Part shown: positions 1 through 5,635 of the stretch, piece by piece
How positions within the stretch are numbered: the stretch's first letter is position 1
Layout: each line of letters starts with the position of its first letter
DNA from: Candidatus Woesearchaeota archaeon
GTDB lineage: Archaea; Nanobdellota; Nanobdellia; Woesearchaeales; WJKR01
Assembly (NCBI GenBank): GCA_014729015.1
Contig: WJKR01000002.1
Span: 1-6,130 of the forward strand
DNA: 6,130 nt
Reading direction: 5' to 3'
Program-made: the position numbers and the translations under genes
The notes under the pieces: model-generated
Seen by the model: the letters and a program-made list of their open reading frames with translations, nothing else
Databases searched by the model: none
Told to the model about the DNA's origin: nothing

Positions 1-12
1 CAAGCACAAGAC

Positions 13-21
13 ATAAATAAT
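13..21 (+). promoter_or_regulatory. Archaeal TATA-box-like element for the KaiC-like gene
   Basis: The A/T-only run ATAAATAAT lies in otherwise mixed sequence about 40 nt upstream of the first gene. A start site 24-28 nt downstream would leave a short leader holding the GGTGA site. Assignment rests on composition and spacing only. Confidence 0.5.
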
Positions 22-47
22 ACTACTGGTATTGGGGATAAAAAGAG

Positions 48-52
48 GGTGA
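48..52 (+). promoter_or_regulatory. Shine-Dalgarno site GGTGA, decides the start at 59
   Basis: GGTGA matches the archaeal 16S rRNA 3' tail and is followed by a 6-nt spacer and then ATG at 59. An out-of-frame ATG at 55-57 is too close to be used. The same GGTGA-N6-start spacing recurs before the PfkB and aldolase genes, so it serves as the local rule for choosing starts. Confidence 0.7.
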
Positions 53-58
53 GCATGT

Positions 59-868
59 ATGCCAGGCATCATACGTAACCGCAGTGAAATCAAGCGTGTC
101 AAAACGTATATCCAGGGGTTTGATGAGAATATCCAGGGCGGTGTCCCTGTGGGCCACATCGTGCTCATGGCTGGTTCTGCTGGTACGATGAAGTCGTCGG
201 TGTGCTTCAACATCCTTTATAACGAGGCGTTGCAGGGCCGGACGTGCTTGTACTTTACCTTGGAGCAGAGCTATTCCTCCTTGGTGAATCATTGTATCAA
301 CATGGGTTATGATTTCACGAAGATCAACACAGTAATCATGCGTGACCTCAGCAATTTCTCGAATGACATCGCGAAGGTGAAGAACAGCCAGAAGGGTAAC
401 TTGATCGTCGTTGATGTGGGTTGCGTGCGGAAGGAGATCAAGGATGTCAAGGTTAGTGAGAACCGGTCGTGGCTGAACGTCATCAAGAACATCGTGAAGA
501 AGGTGAAGAACGAGGCGCGGCTTGACGTCTTCACTTTGGATTCGTTGTCGGCGTTGTATGTCTTGTCCCGGTTCGAGAACCCCCGTATCGAGTTGTTCTA
601 CATCTTCGAGTTCTTGCGGGACTTGGACGTGACGAGCTTCCTCATCAGCGAGATACCCGTTGATGGGTCGCGGTACGCCGAGTACGACGAGGATTTCTTG
701 TCTGACGGCATCATCCATCTGCGGCTGACGCCTTTCAGGAGGAACATCGTCCGTGAGGTCAGCGTGGTCAAGATGCGCACGACTAAGTGTAACAATGACG
801 TGTTCTCCTTGGATTTCAAGAACGGGCAGTTCACTGCCATGTATGGCGGGCAGAACCCGTTGTTGTAG
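59..868 (+). CDS. KaiC-like RecA-superfamily ATPase
   Basis: A 269-residue protein with one RecA/KaiC-type P-loop domain and no visible signal peptide or membrane segment, so probably cytoplasmic. An opening typical of KaiC domains (GFDENIQGGVPVG, residues 20-32) precedes the Walker A loop GSAGTMKSS (39-47), where Met stands in for the usual Gly before the Lys. The segment LYFTLEQS (64-71) matches the strand carrying the KaiC catalytic glutamate, here E69. The Walker B strand is VFTLDSLSAL (157-166) with D161. A late segment around REVSVVKMRTTK (232-243) matches the conserved KaiC strand containing KMR. Single-domain archaeal relatives are generally annotated as RecA-superfamily signalling ATPases of unknown role. 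The start is set by the GGTGA site 6 nt upstream. It appears to be a single-gene unit, since the next gene has its own TATA-like box. The family call is firm; the cellular role cannot be read from the sequence. Confidence 0.87.
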   Translation: MPGIIRNRSEIKRVKTYIQGFDENIQGGVPVGHIVLMAGSAGTMKSSVCFNILYNEALQGRTCLYFTLEQSYSSLVNHCINMGYDFTKINTVIMRDLSNFSNDIAKVKNSQKGNLIVVDVGCVRKEIKDVKVSENRSWLNVIKNIVKKVKNEARLDVFTLDSLSALYVLSRFENPRIELFYIFEFLRDLDVTSFLISEIPVDGSRYAEYDEDFLSDGIIHLRLTPFRRNIVREVSVVKMRTTKCNNDVFSLDFKNGQFTAMYGGQNPLL

Positions 869-882
869 GCTTTTCCATTAGC

Positions 883-890
883 TTTATTAA
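883..890 (+). promoter_or_regulatory. TATA-box-like element for a leaderless transcript
   Basis: TTTATTAA in the 46-nt gap is centred about 28 nt upstream of the ATG at 915, the distance expected between an archaeal TATA box and the transcription start. No GGTGA-like site lies before this ATG, so the mRNA is probably leaderless. Confidence 0.55.
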
Positions 891-914
891 TGCTCGGTCG
901 GTCACGTTTTCGTT

Positions 915-1949
915 ATGGGGTTGTCGTTGACGAAGATCGCTGCGTTGGTGGCTGATGAGACGTTGTTCAATCCAGTGAATGTTCTTGAGGAGAAGAAGAA
1001 GTTCTTCGATGATACCTCGTATAATCCTCGGTTCACGTATAAGGGGTTAGGGTTTGATCCTGTTGCGTTACGGCAGGAGTTGGAGCAGTTCTTGCAGGCA
1101 TCGCAAGATGGTGATGAGCGCGTGTCGCAGCTGGTGCAAGGGCGGGCCCGTGAGTTGATGAAATGGTTGGATCTTGTGGAGGCCCGTGGTAGTGGAGCGT
1201 TCACCCATTTTTCTGTTGAGCTCTTTGGAAAACCTGATGCGTGGTTGGTTGCCGAGGCAGAGCAGCTTCTGTCAGGGGGTAAAGAAAAGCGTGTTGAGCA
1301 GGCCATTGCTGCTGAGGAAGCGCGACGGCAGTTGCAGGCAGCGTTGGACGAGCTTGGTCCTGGCTGGCGAACGGTTATCGATGACGCGTTGGTGGCTGAT
1401 GCGCATATCAATCCTCAATTACGGTTGCTCCGGGTCAGGGCTGGTGCATCGTTCTCGCCGTTGGAGGTGAAGCAGCTGGTCGTCCATGAGGTGGGGACGC
1501 ATGCGCGTCGTTCATTCAATGGTGAGCGGCAACCATCTGAAGTGTTTGTCGCAGGCACGGCCGGGTATCTGGAGACCGAAGAAGGATTGGCGGTCTTCCA
1601 TGAGGAGCAAGCGGGTTGTTTTGATAGTTTTCGTAAGCAACAGGTTGGTGGTCGGGTGATTGCTATCAAAGAAGCGTTGAGTAAATCATTCGCTGAGGTG
1701 TATGCTGCTTTGCTGCCGCGTTTCGGTAATGAGACGGCTTTTGCCTTGACCGTGCGTGCGAAGCGAGGGCTTGGCGATACCAGCAAGCCTGGGGGATTGA
1801 CCAAGGACTTATTGTACTTGAAGGGGTTGTTGCGCGTGCGAGCATTGTCTGAAGAGGACAGGAAGTATTTGTATGTCGGCAAGGTCAGCTATCATCACTT
1901 GCCGGTCATCAAGGAGATTGTCAGGGAAGGAAAGGTGAGGTTGTTATGA
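915..1949 (+). CDS. DUF1704 / MATCAP-like metallopeptidase (QEGLA-motif protein)
   Basis: A 344-residue protein of the DUF1704 family (often annotated 'flavohemoglobin expression-modulating QEGLA motif protein'). The zinc-binding HExxxH motif appears as HEVGTH (191-196) and the second family motif as EEGLA (222-226), in the usual order and at close spacing. The N-terminal part (residues 18-47) has the P-N-x(5)-K...YNPxFxY pattern typical of the family, and the C-terminal block KPGGLTKDLLYLKGLLRV (291-308) is also characteristic. Eukaryotic relatives (MATCAP) are zinc carboxypeptidases that remove the C-terminal tyrosine of tubulin; prokaryotic substrates are unknown to me. No signal peptide or membrane helix is seen. 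The ATG is placed by the upstream TATA-like box and no other good start is present. The stop overlaps the dUTPase start (ATGA), so the two are probably co-transcribed. The zinc and catalytic residues look intact, so an active peptidase is likely; its target is open. Confidence 0.88.
   Translation: MGLSLTKIAALVADETLFNPVNVLEEKKKFFDDTSYNPRFTYKGLGFDPVALRQELEQFLQASQDGDERVSQLVQGRARELMKWLDLVEARGSGAFTHFSVELFGKPDAWLVAEAEQLLSGGKEKRVEQAIAAEEARRQLQAALDELGPGWRTVIDDALVADAHINPQLRLLRVRAGASFSPLEVKQLVVHEVGTHARRSFNGERQPSEVFVAGTAGYLETEEGLAVFHEEQAGCFDSFRKQQVGGRVIAIKEALSKSFAEVYAALLPRFGNETAFALTVRAKRGLGDTSKPGGLTKDLLYLKGLLRVRALSEEDRKYLYVGKVSYHHLPVIKEIVREGKVRLL
1934..1938 (+). promoter_or_regulatory. Shine-Dalgarno site for the dUTPase
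   Basis: GGTGA sits inside the 3' end of the metallopeptidase gene, 7 nt before the ATG at 1946. It supports this start and suggests coupled translation across the ATGA overlap. Confidence 0.65.
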
Positions 1950-2413
1950 AAGGAGTGAGAGGGTTTGAACTGGTCAGCAGGGTTGAGGGAGACAATGATT
2001 ATCAATTACCGAAACGGATGACCAAGCACAGTGCGGCGTACGATTTCTTCTCGCCCGTAGACGCGGTGATCGAGCCGCAAGGCATCTTGAAGATCGAGAC
2101 AGGGGTGAAGATTTATTTCCCTGATGATGAAGCGTTCTTCTTCTATACTAGGAGCGGTCTTGGCTCAAAAAAAGGGATTATCCTGCGGAACAACGTCGCG
2201 GTGTTGGACAGCGACTATTATGATAATCCCGGCAATGAAGGCGAAGCCATTATCACATTGGTGAATACAGGGGATGAGCCATTTACGTTGAAGAAGGGCG
2301 ACCGGTTCTGCCAGGGATTATTCCAGAAAGTCTTGCATGCTGGGCCTGATTTTGATTATGGCGATGAACGGCGAGGCGGGCTTGGCTCGACGGATAAGAA
2401 CAGCAACATTTAA
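1946..2413 (+). CDS. dut: dUTP diphosphatase (trimeric dUTPase family)
   Basis: A 155-residue protein, the usual length of homotrimeric dUTPases, which hydrolyse dUTP to dUMP and pyrophosphate, keeping uracil out of DNA and supplying dUMP for dTMP synthesis. All five family motifs occur in order: motif 1 SAAYDFFS (29-36, D33), motif 2 RSGLGSKKG (69-77), motif 3 NVAVLDSDYYDN (83-94; D88 in the place of the catalytic Asp, then DY), motif 4 GDRFCQGLF (118-126), and motif 5 RRGGLGSTD (142-150). Motif 2 is RSG, as in dUTPases, rather than the RSS form of dCTP deaminases, which favours dUTPase over deaminase. Motif 5 has Leu where most members carry the Phe that stacks on uracil. The gene starts in an ATGA overlap behind a GGTGA site. 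Its TAA stop lies inside the TATA-like box of the next transcription unit. Confidence 0.9.
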   Translation: MKGVRGFELVSRVEGDNDYQLPKRMTKHSAAYDFFSPVDAVIEPQGILKIETGVKIYFPDDEAFFFYTRSGLGSKKGIILRNNVAVLDSDYYDNPGNEGEAIITLVNTGDEPFTLKKGDRFCQGLFQKVLHAGPDFDYGDERRGGLGSTDKNSNI

Positions 2414-2416
2414 ATA
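2409..2416 (+). promoter_or_regulatory. TATA-box-like element for the kinase-aldolase operon
   Basis: TTTAAATA overlaps the dUTPase stop codon. A start site about 26 nt downstream, near 2438, would leave a leader of some 15 nt with the GGTGA site at 2443-2447. Confidence 0.55.
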
Positions 2417-2442
2417 AGATGTTCTTCTCAAAGAGCCAGAGG

Positions 2443-2447
2443 GGTGA
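2443..2447 (+). promoter_or_regulatory. Shine-Dalgarno site pointing to an ATC start at 2454
   Basis: GGTGA is followed by exactly 6 nt and then ATC at 2454-2456. Ten bases, GGGTGAGCAT, are identical to those before the first gene (47-56 versus 2442-2451), where ATG stands in the corresponding position. This marks 2454 as the intended start although the codon is not ATG, GTG or TTG. Confidence 0.65.
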
Positions 2448-2453
2448 GCATCA

Positions 2454-3470
2454 ATCTTTGATATCATTACCGTAGGCAGCAACGTGGTCGACACGTTCGT
2501 GAAGACTGATCCTGACGAGTCGGAACTGATCACGATTAAGCACAGCAAGCTTTCTCCTGAGGAACTCGTAGCTTATCCTCTCGGCACGAAGATCATCATC
2601 AAGCACTTGGAATTCCAGATCGGCGGCGGCGGCACAAACACCGCGGTGTCGTTCGCGCGACTGGGCTTGACGACCGGCTACCTGGGCAAGATTGGTAAAG
2701 ACGAGAACGGCCTCAAGGTGTTCAGCAATCTCAAGGAAGAGGGCATCACCTTCATAGGGACGCTGGGAAAGCAGAACGGCTACTCGGTCATCCTCGACTC
2801 CGTCGGCGAGGACCGGACGATCCTCACGTACAAGGGATGCAACAACGAGCTGACGTTCAAGGAAGTCTCGAAGGCGAAGCTTAAGGCGAAGGCGTATTAC
2901 CTGTGCAGCATGATGGGATCGTCGTTGAAGACGTTGGCGAGCGTCGCCCGGCACGCCAAGAAGCAGCGGGCCCTGGTCGCGTTCAACCCTTCCAGCTACT
3001 TGACGGAGAAAGGTGTGAAAGGCATCCAGTCCATCCTGGAGAACACCGACGTCCTCATCCTGAACGAGGAGGAGGCGAAGGACCTCGGAGGCGCCGGCAC
3101 AGTCAAGGAGCTCGCCGTCCGCCTAGGCAGGCTCGGGCCGAAGACCGTCGTCATCACCAAGGGGGCGAAGGGCGTGACCGCCTATCATGAGAAGACGTTC
3201 TTCGAGGCGACGCCTCGGAAGAATAGGCACATCCATGAGACGACCGGCGCCGGCGACGCGTTCGGGAGCACGTTGTTCGCGGCCATGCTCATAAAGAAGT
3301 CCTTCCCGCAGGCAATCAGGATGGCCATGCTCAACGCTGAGAGCGTCATTGCGCATTACGGCGCCAAGAACGTCCTCCTCTCATTGCCATTGGTGGAGAA
3401 GCGGCTCTCACGGGATAAGCGGAAGGTCAGGAGGAGCAAGGAGGTGAAGCCCCGTGCCAAGAAAGGTTAA
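2454..3470 (+). CDS. PfkB/ribokinase-family sugar kinase with apparent ATC start
   Basis: A cytoplasmic kinase of the PfkB (ribokinase) family that transfers phosphate to a sugar or nucleoside hydroxyl. Read from ATC at 2454 it has 338 residues and begins (M)FDIITVGSNVVDTFV, the normal first strand of the family. The first conventional start, GTG at 2484, would remove that strand's FDIITVGSN and has no Shine-Dalgarno site. The glycine-rich signature 1 region is GGGGTNTAVSFARLG (57-71). Signature 2, ETTGAGDAFGSTLF (262-275), holds the GAGD anion hole and catalytic D268. NEEEAKDL (204-211) matches the conserved N-x-x-E region. Residues 317-338 form a Lys/Arg-rich tail, partly encoded in the 17-nt overlap with the aldolase gene. 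Pairing with fructose-bisphosphate aldolase suggests a sugar phosphate substrate, possibly fructose 6-phosphate, but ribokinase, KDG kinase or nucleoside kinase activity cannot be excluded. If only standard starts are accepted, the gene runs 2484-3470. An in-frame TGA at 2445-2447 rules out any start further upstream. Confidence 0.85.
   Translation: MFDIITVGSNVVDTFVKTDPDESELITIKHSKLSPEELVAYPLGTKIIIKHLEFQIGGGGTNTAVSFARLGLTTGYLGKIGKDENGLKVFSNLKEEGITFIGTLGKQNGYSVILDSVGEDRTILTYKGCNNELTFKEVSKAKLKAKAYYLCSMMGSSLKTLASVARHAKKQRALVAFNPSSYLTEKGVKGIQSILENTDVLILNEEEAKDLGGAGTVKELAVRLGRLGPKTVVITKGAKGVTAYHEKTFFEATPRKNRHIHETTGAGDAFGSTLFAAMLIKKSFPQAIRMAMLNAESVIAHYGAKNVLLSLPLVEKRLSRDKRKVRRSKEVKPRAKKG
3440..3447 (+). 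promoter_or_regulatory. Strong Shine-Dalgarno site inside pfkB for the aldolase
   Basis: GGAGGTGA is a full-length match to the archaeal anti-Shine-Dalgarno sequence. With 6 nt to GTG at 3454 it fixes the aldolase start within the kinase gene. Confidence 0.75.
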
Positions 3471-4242
3471 TGTTGATCGTCTCTTGAAGAACGGGAGGAG
3501 CATGATACTCGCGTGCGACCAGGGATTCGAGCACGGCCCCTCGGATTTCAACCTGACGAACATCGATCCCGAGTATATCATGGACATCGCGCTCGAAGGA
3601 GGGTATGACGGCGTCGCCGTGCAGGCAGGGTTTGCGGAGAAGTATTACGGCCTGCATTACAAGGACGTGCCGTTGATCGTGAAGCTGAACGCGAAGGCCA
3701 AACTGCCGGAGCCCGACCCGTGGAGCCGGCAGCACACCTCGGTGGATTACGCGGTGAAACTGGGCGCTTCCGCGGTCGGCTACACCTTGTACCATGGGAG
3801 CAGGTACGAGAACGAGCAGTTCGTCGAGCTGGGCAGGATTGTCGAGGAGGCGCACACGTACGGCATCCCGGTCGTGGTGTGGAACTATCCGCGCGGCACT
3901 CTGGTCAAGGACGAGCTCGGCACGGACGCGATCGCGTACGGCGCCCGCCTGGCGTTGGAGCTCGGCGCGGACATGGTCAAGCTCAAGTACAACGGCGACA
4001 AGGAAGGGTTCAAGTGGGTGTTGAAGTGCGCGGGCAGGGCGAAGGTGGTCATCAGCGGCGGCAAGCGCGTTGGTGATCGTTCATTCTTGCAGAAGGTGTG
4101 GGACGCCGTGGACGCCGGTGCCGTTGGCATCGCGGTCGGCCGCAACGTGTGGCAGCATGAGAAGCCGTTCGCCATGACGCGGGCGTTGCGCGACGTCATC
4201 TTCGATGGCAAGAGCGTCGATGAGGCGTTGAAACGGTTCTAG
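3454..4242 (+). CDS. fba: Archaeal class I fructose-bisphosphate aldolase (DhnA family)
   Basis: A 262-residue TIM-barrel aldolase of the archaeal DhnA/FbaB type, which reversibly cleaves fructose 1,6-bisphosphate into dihydroxyacetone phosphate and glyceraldehyde 3-phosphate through a Schiff base, without metal. Landmarks are ACDQGFEHGP (20-29), VGYTLYHGS (108-116), VVWNYPRG (141-148, W143 and Y145 matching the Trp/Tyr pair of the Thermoproteus tenax enzyme), GADMVKLKYNGD (171-182, with the Schiff-base lysine, probably K176, otherwise K178), SGGKR (201-205) and GIAVGRN (225-231) for phosphate binding. Length is as usual and no residue seems lost. The GTG start is set by a near-perfect Shine-Dalgarno site, and the gene overlaps the kinase by 17 nt, implying coupled translation. 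Related ADH synthase (aromatic amino acid route) shares the fold, but the W-N-Y-P-R-G version and the kinase neighbour favour the glycolytic/gluconeogenic aldolase. Confidence 0.9.
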   Translation: MPRKVNVDRLLKNGRSMILACDQGFEHGPSDFNLTNIDPEYIMDIALEGGYDGVAVQAGFAEKYYGLHYKDVPLIVKLNAKAKLPEPDPWSRQHTSVDYAVKLGASAVGYTLYHGSRYENEQFVELGRIVEEAHTYGIPVVVWNYPRGTLVKDELGTDAIAYGARLALELGADMVKLKYNGDKEGFKWVLKCAGRAKVVISGGKRVGDRSFLQKVWDAVDAGAVGIAVGRNVWQHEKPFAMTRALRDVIFDGKSVDEALKRF

Positions 4243-4252
4243 AAAGCAAAAT

Positions 4253-4260
4253 TTTAAATA
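4253..4260 (+). promoter_or_regulatory. TATA-box-like element for a leaderless transcript
   Basis: TTTAAATA, preceded by an A-rich BRE-like GCAAAA, is centred about 27 nt before the ATG at 4283. No GGTGA site lies between, so transcription probably begins at or next to the start codon. The octamer is identical to the one at 2409-2416. Confidence 0.6.
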
Positions 4261-4282
4261 TGTCCAGACCGGAAATCTGATC

Positions 4283-5635
4283 ATGGGTTATACGACGACG
4301 TTCTCGCACGTCACGCCGGACCAGGAGGGCGAGCTCGGCATCCACGCCCTTGACCTCGCAAAGATAGCGCAGGCGAACCACCCCGTCCCTTTGTCATTCG
4401 TGGTGAAGACATCCTTGTTCGACAGCTTCTTGGACGCCGGCGGCCTGCGCGGCCGCGTCAAGGATGCGTTCGAGCGGCACCCGCAGACAATCGATGGGTG
4501 CGCCCGGGCGTACAAAGAGGTCCGCTCGTTGTTCTGGGGCGTGCGGTTTGCCGACGACTTGCGTGAGGAGTTGCTCGAGGCGTATCGCAGCCTCGCCATC
4601 CGGAGAACTGGTGCTGGTGAGTTGGTCGATGGCCAGGAAGAGCCGGTGGTCATGCTCGTCCCGAGCTTCACCTATGCCTTGCACCCTGAGCGGGTGGTGG
4701 GCGTGCAGCGGAACGTTCGTGGTGCGCAGGCGTTCCTGGACGCTTTGAAGGAGTGCTGGCTGGCCGCTTTCTTGCCTGAGCTCGTCATGGAGCGGCAGTA
4801 TTATCGTCAGGAGTCGTTCGGCATGGCCGTCATCGTGCAGCAGCAGCTCTCAGGCGATGGCAGCGCTGAGTCGTCGTACACGCGCGACGCTGACCCGTCG
4901 CTGGTGGTGCGGAGCTATGCCGGCTTGCTGGATACCGAGGATGAGGTCACCAAGGACGAGTACGCCGTCGCCGCCGATCCTTTGCGCGTCTTGAGGAGCG
5001 AGGTGCGGCACCAGTCGTTCAAGCTCGTGCCGGAGGACGCTTCCGGCGCGGTGACGCAGTTCGGCATGGGCGAGCACGGTGCCCGCCCGGCGTTGACTGA
5101 TAAGCAGGCGTTGGAGGTGGCGAGGCTCACGAAGCGGGTGCATGTGGCGCTCGAGTCGAACGTGCGGGCGTTCTTCTCGGTCAAGGGCGAGGTGGCTACG
5201 TTGCTGTTCGTGCTGCGCCGGAACGAGCAGTTGACGCAGGAGATTTCTGAGCCTGATGTCCCTGAGCAGTCCGGTGACGGTTATGTCCCGGTCGATGAGG
5301 TGCCTTCGGCGCCTGTTCCCGACGCTTTCGGGGAGGGTGATGCGCGTGTCGAGGTCGTTGATGAAGCTGGTGGTGGGCAGACGTCTTCGTCGTTCATCCT
5401 CTCGGTCATGGAGCGCCTCGAGGCTGCGGTCGCGCGGCGTTATCGCGAGCTGCGCGGCGATGATGACGTGAGCTTTGTCGGCATGGTCGAGTCGTTGCAT
5501 GATGCTGGTGCGTTGCCGGTGCCTCGTGATGATATCAACTTGTTGGTGCGTGCACGGTTGCATGTCGTTAATGGTGAGGAGCCGCGCGATTTCTTCGTCG
5601 GGGTGGCTTGGCGCGTCAATCAGTCGTTGCGGTGA
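4283..5635 (+). CDS. PEP synthase/PPDK N-terminal-domain-like protein, probably non-catalytic
   Basis: A 450-residue protein whose first ~320 residues follow the ATP/pyruvate-binding domain of PEP synthase and PPDK. Matching blocks are ELGIHALDLAKIAQANHPVPLSFVV (split as 17-29 and 30-41; compare the GGKxxNLxxL...PVPxGFVV pattern), VRGAQAFLDALKECW (145-159), FGMAVIVQQQL (179-189), EVTKDEYAV (221-229) and LTDKQALEVARLTKRV (271-286). Signature residues are altered: the GGK lysine is His21, the RSSA arginine region reads LVPS (125-128), SGVMFT reads AESSYT (195-200), and the closing QTRP region reads VLRRNE (310-315). The phosphohistidine and PEP-binding domains of the full enzymes are absent. 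An acidic Pro/Gly-rich linker (~320-368) leads to a C-terminal segment (369-450) I do not recognise. Homology to PPDK_N is an alignment by eye. A regulatory or ligand-binding role is inference; it sits next to the aldolase but has its own promoter. Confidence 0.68.
   Translation: MGYTTTFSHVTPDQEGELGIHALDLAKIAQANHPVPLSFVVKTSLFDSFLDAGGLRGRVKDAFERHPQTIDGCARAYKEVRSLFWGVRFADDLREELLEAYRSLAIRRTGAGELVDGQEEPVVMLVPSFTYALHPERVVGVQRNVRGAQAFLDALKECWLAAFLPELVMERQYYRQESFGMAVIVQQQLSGDGSAESSYTRDADPSLVVRSYAGLLDTEDEVTKDEYAVAADPLRVLRSEVRHQSFKLVPEDASGAVTQFGMGEHGARPALTDKQALEVARLTKRVHVALESNVRAFFSVKGEVATLLFVLRRNEQLTQEISEPDVPEQSGDGYVPVDEVPSAPVPDAFGEGDARVEVVDEAGGGQTSSSFILSVMERLEAAVARRYRELRGDDDVSFVGMVESLHDAGALPVPRDDINLLVRARLHVVNGEEPRDFFVGVAWRVNQSLR

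Noticed and set aside
23..718. Minus-strand open frame of 231 codons at the left edge
   Set aside because: Antisense to the KaiC-like gene, which has clear Walker motifs and an RBS; the antisense product has no family features.
869..914. Intrinsic hairpin terminator after the KaiC-like gene
   Set aside because: Only short T4 runs are present and no inverted repeat was seen; the gap is explained by the next promoter.
2444..2461. GTG at 2444 as start of the kinase with a programmed frameshift
   Set aside because: A one-base shift would give a plausible N terminus, but the GTG sits inside the Shine-Dalgarno sequence and has no site of its own; ATC at 2454 explains the spacing more simply.
2451..2954. 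Minus-strand open frame of 167 codons across the kinase start
   Set aside because: Shadow of the PfkB gene; its translation is Arg-rich with no motif, and its end merely crosses the region of the ATC start.
4261..4282. Small inverted repeat (AGA...TCT) before the PPDK_N-like gene as an operator
   Set aside because: The three-base arms are too short to mean anything in a stretch this long.
4850..5563. Long open frame (237 codons) on the minus strand
   Set aside because: It lies antisense to the PPDK_N-like gene, its translation is Arg/His/Leu-rich without recognisable motifs, and it follows from the codon bias of a GC-rich gene.
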